In this document: in pieces, positions 25,169-35,866 of the stretch
How the letters are laid out: each line of letters opens with the position of its first letter
How positions within the stretch are numbered: the stretch's first letter is position 1
Assembly: GCA_963575745.1 (NCBI GenBank)
Contig: CAUYUJ010006502.1
Span: 454,593 to 518,592 of the forward strand
From: Prorocentrum cordatum
Lineage: Eukaryota; Sar; Dinophyceae; Prorocentrales; Prorocentraceae
DNA: 64,000 nt
Reading direction: 5' to 3'
Position numbers and translations under genes: made by a program
Notes under the pieces: generated by a model
What the model was told of the DNA's origin: nothing
Seen by the model: the letters and a program-made list of their open reading frames with translations, nothing else
The model's database searches: none

Positions 25169-26227
25169 GGCTTGGAAATTCGATGTTGAACTCCTTCCGA
25201 AACCCAGGTTGTTTGAAGGATTTCGGCATGCGCGCGACGACGCGCGCGTGCGCATGTCGTCCCATGTGGGAGTATTGAATAGTAATGTTTTTGGATAAAC
25301 GAGTGCGCGCGCATAGAATTTTGTTTGCTGAGGATGGCGGGGGGGGGGGGGGCGATACCGGTTTGGCTGGGATCGTGTGAGTTCACTGCTAGGATGGACG
25401 ATGGGGCAGAAACATATGCAAATTGCAATACGAGAAGTGAAGCTTTAACCCCGGGGGGAGGGTGGTAGAACCTGTGTTTTTTTTTGTTGTAAGGAGATTC
25501 TACGTCGTGAAAGCTGTGTGGTGTGAACTGAATCAATTGAAATCATGGAAAGAGCGTGTTAAGGCGCTTCGAACCTGGGGGTGGGCCCCCCCAACACTCG
25601 ACGACGTCGATCAGAACCAAGGGGTCCCCCCTCACCCTAACCCCCCCGCCCCCTCGGGGCTTCGTAAACAGGGGTTTTGCTAAAGGCGGGCTTAGGCTTT
25701 TCCATATACCCCCGTTCACTGTACCCCCATTTACGGCGCCCAAGGTCCCATAAACGGGGGCATAGCCAAACGTGGAAATCGGCGTTCCCCGTACCCCCGT
25801 TTGCTGTGCCCCGTCTCTGGCGCCATGACTCCCGAACCCTCCCCCTCTGCCGGGAAAGGAGCAAGAGATTCTAACTCCACCCATGTTTTTCCCTTCAGGC
25901 TTCCCAGGGAGGGGGGGCGAACCCCCCCCCGGCCCCCCTCCTCGTTCCTCGGTGCCGGTTCTGGCGCCTGCGCTGGCGGAGGGGGCAGCACCAACGGCAG
26001 CAGCAGCGACGATGACCAGAGAATGCCGCCACTGGAAAATACAAATTGCCATATCGAGCCTTTGCTCACCAAAAGCCACCCGTGGCCCTTAGGAAGTTCC
26101 CAGAGACGCCCAAGAGGTGCCCACATGCTCCTCAGACGCCCACGGGACCTCTCTAACGAGACCACAGAAGGCACCCATTGGAACTACAACCCAAAGCCAA
26201 GACACGGTGACGGGAAGACCCGAAGGC
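25169..26227. other. Intergenic, no gene seen
   Basis: Contains a G-run (25338-25351), a T-run (25477-25485) and several degenerate copies of a motif around ACCCCCGTTxxCxGTxCCCC between 25690 and 25815. Open frames here are C- or G-rich low complexity and do not resemble proteins. Confidence 0.5.
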
Positions 26228-27534
26228 CACGCCGCCACCACCACCACCATAAACCACCACACCACCACCACCACCGCCACCACCACCACCGCCACCACAA
26301 CCATCACAACCCACCACCAGCACAACCATCCCCACCACCACCGCCACCGCCACCGCCACCGCACACCACCACCACCACCACAACCGCAACCACCACCACC
26401 CACCACTAACCACCACGACCACAATAACCACCACCACAAACCACCGCACAACCACCACCACAAACCACCACGCCACCACCACCACCACCACCCTAACCAC
26501 AACGCACCACAACCCGAAACCCAACACCACCACCACCACAAACCACCACACCACCACCACCACCATCACCACAACCACCACCGCCACCACCACCACAACC
26601 ACCCACAACCCACCACCACCGCCACCACCACCACCACCGCAAAACACCATGCCACCACCACCACCACCACCGCCACCCACACACCACAGCCAACAACCCA
26701 CCACCACCACTACCTCCACAACAGCAACCCACCACACCACCACCACAACCACCCCCACCACTATCACCACCACAACCCACCACCACCACCACCACCGCCA
26801 CCACCACCACACACCACCACCCCACCACCTCCGCTTCCGTCACGACCACAAACCACCACCACCACAAACCACCACACTACCATCACTACCACCACCGCCG
26901 CCACGACCACAAACCACAACCACCACCACCACCACCACCACCACCACCGTCACAACCACCATCTCCACCACCACAACAACCTGCCACCACCACCACCACC
27001 GCCACCACCACCACCAAAACCACCACACCATAACCACCACCACCACCGCCACCACCACCACCACCATCACAACACACCACCACCACCACCACAAACCCCC
27101 ACACCAACACCACCACCACCACCGCCACCACCACAACCATCACAACACACCACCACCACTACAAAAAGACACCACGCGACCACCACCATCACCACCACCA
27201 CGCCACCACCACCGCCACCACCACCACCCCCACCACAAAGTACGTCGCGGCACAACCACTACCACCACCACAACCACCACGACAAACCACCACACCACCA
27301 CCGCCACCAACACCACCACCACAACCCACCAGCGCAAGTACTGTACCACCGCCACCACCACAAACCACGGAATCACCACCACCACCGCTACCACATCAAC
27401 CACCAAAACCACCACAAACCACCACCAACAACCACCTCACCACCACCACCACCCCCTCCACCACCACCGCCACCACCACGACCACCACCACCACAACCCA
27501 CCACCACCACCACCACCACCACCACCAACACCAC
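26228..27534. repeat. (CCA)n / (GGT)n tract, 1.3 kb
   Basis: Almost entirely CCA and CAC triplets with scattered G and T. The plus strand is C/A only over long stretches. The minus strand (GGT/GTG) has dense GG runs that could form G-quadruplexes. Long open frames through it are His/Pro/Thr or Val/Gly/Trp homopolymer-like and are not considered genes. Confidence 0.95.
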
Positions 27535-27984
27535 CTCAGAGAGGCTCCGAGCGCTCAAGAGGCACCCAGGAGGCTTCACAGATGCCCCTCAGAAGGCCGG
27601 CGGAGGGGCTCGAAGCCCACACGAGCGAGGATCAAGAACGATCTCACGCGAGATGGCACAGCGACCTCACGCGGCAACTTCCGCGGGCCGCCACCGCGGC
27701 ACGCTGCATTGGTGCATTGGAGACGCCGGCGCCAGCCCGAAGAGAGGGAAAGAGGAGGAGTAGGGGAGGATCGAGGGAGGGGGAGGGGGGGCTCCAACCC
27801 CCCCCTCCAAGCGACCACAGAACGCGCTCTTTCAAACCATGCAATGTAAGCTATACGGTGAAAACTATGTTGCTATGTCGTGTAAGCTATGCGGTGTGAG
27901 ATGAAGGTGAGGGCTATAGAGTGTAAGCCATGTGATGTAAGCTGAGCTGAGTAAGCTATGTGGTGACAAATATACGTGATGCAA
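27535..27984. other. Low-complexity spacer with TAAGCTATG repeats
   Basis: 27535-27835 is G/C-rich and shows weak similarity (caagaggcaccca, cagatgcccctcaga) to the sequence just before the CCA tract (26100-26190). From 27847 to 27980 degenerate copies of GTAAGCTATGNGGTG recur about six times. No gene seen. Confidence 0.5.
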
Positions 27985-28600
27985 GCTAGAGGCGGCCACG
28001 AGGCGGCAACGTGGCGAGACCCCGCCAGACCCACCCAGCGCACGACGCGGCCACAGGCGGCAAAATGGCGAAACCTCGCCAGGTCACCCAGCGCACCAGG
28101 CGGCCACGAGGCGGCCACGGGCGGCAACGTGACGGAACCTCGTCAGACTCACCCAACGCACGAGGCGGCCACGAGGCTGCAACAGGAAACTACGTGGCGA
28201 AACCTCGCCAGACCCACCCAGCGCACAAGGCGGTCACGAGGCGGCCACTGGCGGCAACGTGGCGAACCGCGCCAAACCAACCCAACGCACGAAGCGGTCA
28301 CGAGACGACTCCGGGCGGCAACGTGGCGAAACTTCTTCAGACCCAGCCAGCGCACGAGGCGGCCACGGGCGGCAACGTGGCGATACCTCGCAGATCTACC
28401 CAGCGCACCAGGCGGCCACGAGGCGGCCACGGGTGGCAGCGTGGCCAAACCTCGCCGGACCAACCCAAGCGCACTAGGAAGCCACGGGGGGCAAAGTGGC
28501 GAAACCTCGCTAGTCCAACTCAGCGCACGAGGCGGCCACGAGGCAGCCACGGGCGGCAATGTGGAACATCCTCGCTTGACCCATTCAATTCCCAAGAGCT
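27985..28600. repeat. GC-rich minisatellite, unit about 60-70 bp
   Basis: Nine or so degenerate copies of a unit containing GCGCACGAGGCGGCCACG, GGCGGCAACGTGGCGAAACC and TCGCCAGACCCACCCA. The Arg/Gly/His-rich open frames on both strands follow the repeat and carry no other signal. Confidence 0.85.
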
Positions 28601-28971
28601 CTTCAGTGTAAGCACTGTTTGGGGAAGTGTTAGAATGCGCTACAGGTGAACAATATCATACATGCGTGTTCCCATGATCCTCATTATGAATATGACTGCC
28701 GCTCCTTAGCACTATGACTAGCTGCGTCCGCATTACCCCGCTCGCTTTCTAAGTACGAACGCGATCTATGTTACTCAGCTTTTCTTCATAATAATGAATA
28801 TTCAGAGTGTCAGCAAGAACTCATTACTATGACTAGCTACTCCCATGTTGTGCTGCTGTTTGTTACCAAAGCTTTTCTTCATGGTATTACTATGAATAGC
28901 GTGCCATTGATATTAGCACCGCTGCGATAGATCTTATGATCATTCGTGTTTGCACGTTTCTTCATGCTTGG

Positions 28972-28976
<5 letters not shown>
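28601..28976. other. AT-richer spacer, no gene seen
   Basis: Contains repeated ACTATGACTAGCT (28710-28724 and ~28832-28845) and TTTTCTTCAT (three copies). No open frame or RNA gene recognised. Confidence 0.5.
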
Positions 28977-29021
<45 letters not shown>

Positions 29022-29076
29022 GAGAGAGAGAGAGAAAAGAAAAAGCGAGGGCGAGAGAGAGAGAGAGCGAAAGTTT
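28977..29076. repeat. (GA)n microsatellite
   Basis: A run of GA dinucleotides with AAAG interruptions on the plus strand. It lies just beyond the 3' end of the START-domain gene. Confidence 0.9.
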
Positions 29077-29089
29077 GAAAGAGTGAAAG

Positions 29090-30277
29090 AACGCGTGAAA
29101 GGAGGCCGCCTTGAACGCGACGGGCCCCTTGAGCATGGCGGGCTCCTCCAGGGGTGCAGCGGGGAGCGCCACGGGCACCACAGGATCCAGGGGCACCGCG
29201 GGCGCAGTGCTCGGGGGCCCCACGGCAGGGGGTGCGCCCTCGTCGGAGCCGGCGTCGCACGCCTCGTAGTCGAAGGCGTGGTGCTCCGCGAAGCGGCGCA
29301 TGTCTTGCAGCGGCCCGCCCGCCCGCCGCCCGTGAACGGCCTTGGCGAGGCTGTCGATCCACTCGGAAGGCTTCCTTCGGCTACACTCAAGAATGACCCT
29401 AGGCAAGAGTGACCTTTGGTGCGCGGCTTTCAGGGGGCGCTGGGGTGTCCAACCAGAGGGCGCAAGGCGCTGCTGCCGCATCGCTGCCAGCGATCGGGAG
29501 ACCCCAGTGGGCCCGCACCAAAACGTCACTCCGGCGAAGGGTCACTCTTACGCGTGGCCGGTTCCTCGGGGCGAGAGAGTTGACGACCCACTTCGGGATG
29601 GAGCCCTTGATGTCTACGCAGCTCATGAGGAAAATCTTGAGGACCAGTCCCGAGCTGTCGACTTCTTGTCGGAGCACGTAGCCAGAAAAGTACGACTCCG
29701 CGCGGATGTACCTTCTGTCCTCAGGGCGATCGGGGTGCTCCGCCGAACGAAGCACAATGAGGACAGAGCCATCCTCCTGCTGGCGCACCCGGCGGAACTG
29801 CAGGAAGTCGCGGGCCTGCACGCCATAGACTGGCGGCGACAGGACGCTGTAGAGAAGCTCCGAGCCCTGGATGTCGTCTCTGAGAACCTCCATCTGGGCG
29901 AAAACCTTGTCCCACTTCATACGCTCCTTGCCGTAGAAGAGGGTGAAAGCCACGTTGATGTCGACCCCCGGCACAGTCGCCCACGCCCGTAGGGTGATCA
30001 GGCCGGGACCGTTCGACCGCTTGGCCACTCTGATCTCCTTGGCGGCCGATGGGCACGGCACGTGCGGCTGGTCCCAGCCCTCGCACGGCTCTCGCTCCTT
30101 CTCCAGCAGCAGCTCGAACTCGCCAAAGGTAATCGGCGTACTGTGCTTCTCGCCCGCGTCGCACCGCATGAAATCACCCCAGTCCCGGAAGAAGGGCTTC
30201 TTCAGCCGCTGCGTCGCCGGCCTGGCCGCCGGGAGGGCGGGGAGGGCGACGCCACCAGCGCAGCTCCTGAGGGGCAA
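29090..30277 (-). CDS. START-domain lipid-transfer-like protein (two exons, N-terminus uncertain)
   Basis: The main exon (29552 to about 30225, open to 30277) encodes a StAR-related lipid-transfer domain. VDINVAFTLFYGKERMKWD leads into LLYSVLSPPVYGVQARDFL, then VLIVLRSAEHPDRPEDRRY, SGYVLRQEVDSSG and CVDIKGSIPKWVVNSLAP, the usual order of START strands and final helix. A strong donor (C|GTAAGAG at 29551) and an acceptor before 29370 remove 181 bp and join NRPR to PSEWIDSLAKAVHG, which continues the C-terminal helix. Exon 2 then runs into Ala/Pro/Glu-rich sequence towards 29090; its end is not fixed. START domains bind sterols, phospholipids or ceramides in a closed pocket. It is the only clearly host-like gene with intact coding in the window. 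The upstream start and exons are not resolved. Confidence 0.7.
29371..29551 (-). other. Predicted intron of the START-domain gene
   Basis: GTAAGAGTGACC at the 5' end; near the 3' end the inverse GGTCACTCTT (29404-29413) appears. The in-frame stop at 29399-29401 lies inside it. The boundaries were chosen because they restore the START C-terminal helix. Confidence 0.5.
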
Positions 30278-31258
30278 CGATCGGGGGGGACTGGCAGAAG
30301 GGGGGTAACATCGATCTGGAATCGGCGATACATCACCGATGGATCGGCGATGGGCCCCCGATAGCGAATCCGCACGTTCCTGTGCGAGATGGGGCTATCA
30401 GACCCCTGGCGGCGAGGCGCCCCCCCCCAGGCCTATCCGCCCCGTATCGCTGCCCCTGAGCTCCGCGGGCCGCACGGCCCACCGCGCTCCCCCGCGCTCA
30501 GGCCGCTCTCCCCGGCGGGCCTGGCGCCGACCGCGCAGACCTCCAGACCAGCCGGGCCCCCCGCCTTGGCGGAGCAGGCGGAGCGCGGCGGCCGCAGGTT
30601 GGACAGGAAGATCGGCGGAGGCAAGAGGAGCGGATAGCTCGTCGGCGGGCATCACACGCACAGTAGGCACGCACGATCTTGGGGCACATTTCTCTTGGAT
30701 CCTTGAGGGCCCTGAGGAGCCCCAGAGTATCTGTTGGTCCTGAGGGCCATCGGGGGATCAGAAACGCCCGAGGGGCACACGCTGGCAGGATAGTTCTCGC
30801 CAGGGGGGGCTCGTCGAAGGCATGAGCGTTTGGAGCCCCGCTCCTGAACTATCCGCGCCAATTGCAGCCGCCGAGAAGAACTGCCCGTACTCCGCCTCCA
30901 GCCTGGCGCCCCCCGCGGACGCGTCGCCCTCACCAGCCATTCGCCGCCAGAGCCGCCGCGGAGGTTGCACAGGTCGGGGGGCGTCAGATCATCACCTCAA
31001 CGATTCAGGGCGGGCCCATCCTGGAGGATCGGGACGTGTGAACTGGTCGTGGGCCCAGGATGGGCCCGGCCAAGATCGGTGACGCCGTCAGTTGACGTGT
31101 TCCCCGAGCAGGGAGGGGGGCGCGCGGCACGCGCGCGGCACGCCACCGCCAGGGCTGCCGCCAGGCGCCGTCGCTGAAGTCGTCCCGCGCACGGCCCAGC
31201 CACGCCTCCGAAATACACTTGAGCCAGGCTGCGGCGAGAGACGCACAATCCCTGGCAA
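30278..31258. other. Upstream region of the START-domain gene, exons unresolved
   Basis: GC-rich. A minus-strand frame at 30758-30970 contains RRMAGEGDASAGGARLEAEYGQFF (written here as the likely start MAGEGDASAG and LEAEYGQFFSAAA), which could be an N-terminal exon. No splice partner could be fixed. The rest, including 30398-30670, looks non-coding. Confidence 0.25.
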
Positions 31259-31482
<224 letters not shown>

Positions 31483-32329
31483 ACATGCACACATAGATAT
31501 GCGTAGTTGTACATCGCCGTGCGGGCAATTCCTCGAATTGTTGCAAATGCGCTCGAACGCATATGTTGCTCGCAAACACGGGCTCACTGCGACGGCAGCC
31601 CTGAGTGGAACGAGGGTTCAGGAGGCATTGGATTCCCCTGCTCCCTTAGAAGCCCAGCAGAACATCCGTCTTGCGTGGTCTGGCCAGGATCCCGCTCCCC
31701 TGATGCAGAATGACAATGCAAGGTCAATGGTCCCTTCGAAATCCCACCCGTAACAAATAGGATTCCCAAAAATCCGGGGCGGAAAGCAAATCCAACAGGT
31801 TGAGTTCGCATTGACGTTGTCTTGGAGTCTCTTTGAGAGCGCATTCGGGCCACGCTGGGGTCATGGTGTCGTCTTCTGGCATTGCTTCGACCACTTTGGG
31901 CCTGCCTGCGGGCCATCGGAGGGTCATCGAACCATCCCTCGATCGCCCGCTGCATATCTGTTGGGCCACCTTGAGGCTTCCCTGCGGCCTGCTGGAAAAC
32001 GTGTCGAGATCATGCGCGGATCCTTGGGCCCTCTTGGGGTCGCCCTGAAAGCGGGTGGGTTCGCGTCGCGGTGGCGCCGCGGCGACCCCGCCGCAGGCGT
32101 TCGGGCTGCACGGCTGACCGCCGCCAGTGGCATCGGCCAACATGGACAGTTCTGGCAATCGGAAGGCAGCATGTCGTTCAAGGTCGAACGAACCACGCGG
32201 AGTCCGAAACAAACGCTGCTATCGTCCTCCTAGTCGGCCACAAAGGCACTGAAAACAGTCCGAACGGCCGCCGAGCCCCCAAAGACAAACATCAACATTT
32301 TTTCTGATGGGAAAACGTATAACCCGGGA
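31483..32329. other. Intergenic, no gene seen
   Basis: Moderately GC-rich unique-looking sequence. Open frames on both strands (for example 31724-32212 minus) have no recognisable domain and no convincing coding character. Confidence 0.4.
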
Positions 32330-32860
32330 GATTCGCCTTTCAATCCTGAGAGCGGCCGCGACGGCCCCTAAGACTTCCGAAATGGAACCTCGACGGCCCA
32401 AGAGGCCCCCAAGAGGGTACCAAGACGGCCTCAAGATAACTTCAAGCAGCATAAGGGAGCTCCAAGACGGCCCAAGAGAGTCCCGAGGGGGCCACCGGAG
32501 GATCCTGACATGATCGGAGAGGGCCCCAAGAAGGCCCCAAGACGGGCTCAGCTCCCCATGCCGGGCCAAGAAGGACCCCAGAACGGCCGAAGTGGGTCCC
32601 CAGACGGGCCAACAAAGGCCCTAAAGGACTCCCTCAAGGCGGTCCACGAGGCCGCCGAGAAGGCCCCCCAAAGGGAAAAAAAACAGCATTCCATATGGAA
32701 GCACGTACAATTCCAGGATGTTCGCTTCTTTGTCCTCTCGGCGGCCACGTCGGCCCCCAAGGCCCCCCAAAGCGGCCCCAGACGGCCGAAGAGGCCACCT
32801 AAAGGGCCGCAAGGCCTCACGAGAGCGTCGAGCAGCACAAGAGAGTTCCAAAGCAGTCGA
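32330..32860. repeat. Dispersed P repeat, two adjacent copies
   Basis: 32333-32650 matches 55517-55810. Shared blocks include AGCGGCCGC, ACGGCCCAAGAGGCCCCCAA, AGCTCCAAGACGGCCCAA, GGGCTCAGCTCCCCATG, GGGCCAAGA and CCCTAAAGGACTCCC. A second, shorter copy lies at 32715-32855 (GGCCCCCAAGGCCCC, CAGACGGCCGAAGAGGCC, GCAGCACAAGAGAG). The Arg-Pro-Lys-rich frames it encodes are by-products. Confidence 0.7.
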
Positions 32861-33639
32861 GATTTTTTTCCGGCGTATGGATTGTGCCGACCACACCGTA
32901 TGTATGACCTGGAACGGAACTGGTGTTCGCAATGACGAAACAGCGTCAACACATGCAGTGCAGAAGTATTGGCCTCAGAAGTCATCGCCCGACTGCCTGT
33001 CAGTCAGGGCGCCCACATGACGACTGGGTTGCAACAGCAGCGAAATAGGCTACACAGTTTCGACACCGAGAGGGGGGAAGGAGAGAAGGAGAAGGACGAC
33101 GAGGACGAGGAGAAGAAGCGGGAGCAGACGATCTCGCACGCCTATCAGTGTAAATGTTTGCCCCTCCTGTGGCGGAGCCACGAAGATTACAATGATAGAA
33201 AGTAGCCTCGGATTCGTATCATAGCGAAGCGCGCGACTGCCAAAAACAATAGCCCCGGGATCGAAGACACGCCGTGGATGACCACGAACGGCCGACAAAG
33301 CACCGCACTTTTGGCGGGCAAGGCGCGAAGCCAAGAAAGTAACGAAATTTCCGACTGACATCACCACGGAGGAGGGAGAAAAGGGAGGGAGGAGGCGACG
33401 GCCTGACTATTACCCACTCTGCCGGCGGCAAGCCGTGCGGAATAGCGACTCTGAAGCAGGGCGCCCGCGCGCGCCCTCCCGCAGCATGGCAGGAAGAGCC
33501 TCCGCCTCGGCCTCGCGCAGCGTCCCTGTGCGGACCGCGGCCTGCACGCGGTAGACAGCATACACGGTGAGAGCTCGCAACAGCCGGGCCCGCTCACGTG
33601 TTCCCGCACCGCCGCGCCCGCTCAGGGTCGAGGGCTCGA
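32861..33639. other. Intergenic, no gene seen
   Basis: Contains a purine-rich stretch (33070-33125) and short unsupported frames. It ends with a tandem GTTTAAGAAG repeat at 33641-33660 next to the LINE B 3' end. Confidence 0.4.
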
Positions 33640-33642
33640 GGT

Positions 33643-34072
33643 TTAAGAAGGTTTAAGAAGCACGCCAGCTTGTCTTCGGCGGCTGGGGCGGCCAGTCCGG
33701 CATGGACAGCGCAGAAGCGATGGTGCGTCGCACAGACTATAATGCTCGATGTTGTCCTCGCCGCGCTGGCACCCTAGTAAGCAAACGGCGCGTTGCTGGA
33801 ACTGGCGCGCCGTGCACCAGCCGTTGAAGGCTGTCCGGATGAAAGCCGCTGCTACCCGCGGCGCGCCTCCGGTGCTGAGCGCCCAGCCGGCAGCAACGAG
33901 CCTGGCAGGGCGCCGCCCCGGAGGGAGAGCCAGCGGCCAGCGATCCAGGCGTCCGCGAGCATGTGGGAGTGCTTCGGAAACGCGCGGGCGCAAAATCGCC
34001 ACGGCCTGGCGCTGCCAGGTACGCCTCGTCTCCTCGTCCCAAGGGTCCGCAGCCAGCAGGGAGATCGAAGCG
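33643..34072 (-). pseudogene. LINE B, C-terminal RT segment with Cys/His module
   Basis: The frame from 34072 reads SISLLAADPWDEETRR, then WQRQAVAILRPRVSEALPHA, an alanine-rich part, and AFIRTAFNGWCTARQFQQRA followed by CLLGCQRGEDNIEHYSLC. The last gives C-x3-C...H-x4-C, the zinc-binding end typical of LINE polyproteins. It continues the RT fragment that stops at 40881 on the far side of LINE A. Confidence 0.75.
34064..34072. repeat. Target-site duplication of LINE A, left copy
   Basis: ATCGAAGCG, repeated at 40881-40889. With one mismatch the match extends three bases further (GAG/GAA). Confidence 0.8.
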
Positions 34073-34073
34073 G

Positions 34074-34084
34074 TTTTGGCTCAG
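34074..34084 (+). other. Spliced-leader relic at the LINE A 5' end
   Basis: TTTTGGCTCAG directly follows the target duplication and matches the 3' half of the dinoflagellate spliced leader (TTTTGGCTCAAG) with one A missing. Confidence 0.65.
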
Positions 34085-34264
34085 TCCCGCGGGCCGCAGG
34101 GGGCCCGTTTTGTCTGAGCCCCCAGCCCTTTGCCCCAGGGGCGGAGGGCGTCGCGGAATACGGAGGGCGCCGCGATCGGCCGCCCTCGCCCGCCTGGCAC
34201 AGGCGGCTGCGGAGGCGGCGAGCCAGGGCTCGCAGCCTCTTGGCGCTCGAGCGCGCGAGGCGCA

Positions 34265-35521
34265 TCCTGCGGCACTATCACGGCGACGGACATCTCGTGG
34301 GCACGGGCACGAGTGACGGCGGCAAGGGCAGGCCACGGTCGAGGCCGTCGTCCAGTGCCCCGTCAAGGTCCAGGTCGGAGGAGGGTGAGTACTGGCGATG
34401 CTCGCACCCTGACTGCAGATGTGCAGAGAACTTGGCACAGTGGCGGTGGTGCAAGCACTGCGGCACGGAGCGCAGTGGTGGCTCGGCCAAGCCGCCGTGG
34501 TCACGGGACCGCGACCCGGCGCGTTGCGGCGCTGGTAAGCATGGCGCTGCTGATGCTGCGGTGCCTGACCTCGGTGTGGACGCCACGCAAGCCTTGGTGG
34601 AGTCCGCCGAGAGTAAGGGTGACAAGCAGATGGCCGAGAAGTATCGCGAGGCCATTCGCATCATGTCCAAGCCAGTGGCCCCCGCGACCCTGTCCAAGGA
34701 GGAGCTGCGCAGCATGGTTGCCATGGCGGAGCGCACGGGGGACAAGGCAACAGCGGCCAAGTACCAGCAGCTACTGGACCAGGTCGACAAGGGGCAGGAC
34801 GACAAGAAGCCTGCTCAGCGCCGAGCCAACAAGGCTCATGCCCGTGTACGGAAGGCCAAGGGCAAGCTGGAGACCGAGAGCGGAAAGCTATCCTCCTTGC
34901 TGCGGCAGGGAGTCCCAGAAAGTTCGCGTCTCGGAGTTGGTGGTGGAGTTGGAGTCGGCCGAAAGTGAGTGCAGAGCAGCAGTGGGAGAAGTGGCGGCAG
35001 GAGTCGGCGGCCAGGCCCATGCGAGAGTGGAGCCACTCAAGCTCTCCCTGGCCAAGCTCATGGACGGGGAACTGGACAACATCGACCTCGAGGATGACGG
35101 GCTGTTCGGCTACGCCGAATGCGAGGAGCTGGGGCCCGAGGCCTTGCTGGCGGCCGAGAAGCGCAAGAAGCAGATGCTCGAGTCATTCAAGCACATGGCT
35201 GGTGCCTTCTTCGGCGAGGTCCGCCAGAAAGGGCAGGCTCTGCAGGCGGAGCACAAGATCATGCGCGACAGGCTCGTGGCGAAGAAGCGTCGTACTGGAA
35301 CGGAGGACGGTGCAGGTGACGCTGATGGTGCTGCTCCAGGTGAACAGGCCGAACATCCCCCAGAGCCGCAGCCCCAGACGCCGAGGACGACGGCTGCTAC
35401 TGGCGGCGGTAGCGAGATGGACGCCAGTGAGAGGCTCAAGTCCGAGGCGCGCGCCGCCGTCGAGGCGGCGGAGGTGGCTAAGGGCGGTGGCAAGGGTGAC
35501 GGCCCAAAGTCTGAGGGGTAG
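34265..35521 (+). pseudogene. LINE A ORF1, RNA-binding protein with RanBP2-like zinc finger
   Basis: In the first frame (to about 34915) an Arg/Ser-rich start precedes YWRCSHPDCRCAENLAQW and CKHCGTE. W-x-C...C...N...C-x2-C is a RanBP2-like zinc finger. A helical segment follows (TQALVESAESKGDKQMAEKY, LRSMVAMAERTGDKATAAKY; two similar repeats). After a frameshift near 34915 the second frame gives a coiled-coil stretch (VRVSELVVELESAESECRAA), an acidic block (LDNIDLEDDGLFGYAECEEL) and a Lys/Glu-rich helix, ending at 35521. Role: LINE ORF1 proteins bind the element RNA. Confidence 0.65.
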
Positions 35522-35866
35522 CACGACACGAGGGATCTTGAGACACGGAGGAAGTTCGACGCGAACATCCAGGGGACGCCGCGTACGATTCAGCTACTGC
35601 GACGTGGCGAAGACTGGGCTCCAGTCTAGGCTGCCGAGTCGCGGGAATTCTTCGACGCGGTCGGCATCGGCATCGGGTGCTGGGACCGCCTCTGCGTGCC
35701 GCTCGTCTCCTTCGGCGAGCTGTGCTAGGCCCCCCCCACCCCCACCCCTGGCAGCCGTCACTGTTGCCAGAGGCCCCCCCCCCCCAAGGAGGATAATGGA
35801 GGGGGACCGCCCCCCGCCGAGGGCGTTCCCTCGGAGGGGAGTGGGTCGGCGGCCTCGCCGACGTCA
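35522..35866 (+). other. Inter-ORF spacer of LINE A
   Basis: Between the stop of ORF1 and the visible ORF2 start. Contains C-runs at 35731-35746 and 35777-35788. No separate gene seen. Confidence 0.5.

Noticed and set aside
26117-27763. A 548-codon open frame rich in His, Pro and Thr, and matching Val/Gly/Trp frames on the other strand
   Set aside because: It is the translation of a (CCA)n tract; all frames without stops are by-products of the triplet repeat.
27976-28649. Two overlapping ~210-codon Arg/Gly-rich frames
   Set aside because: They follow a ~66-bp tandem repeat and change content with each repeat; no coding signature.
30398-30670. A 90-codon minus-strand gene upstream of the START gene
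   Set aside because: Arg/Gly/Pro composition on both strands, no domain, and no splice or start context.
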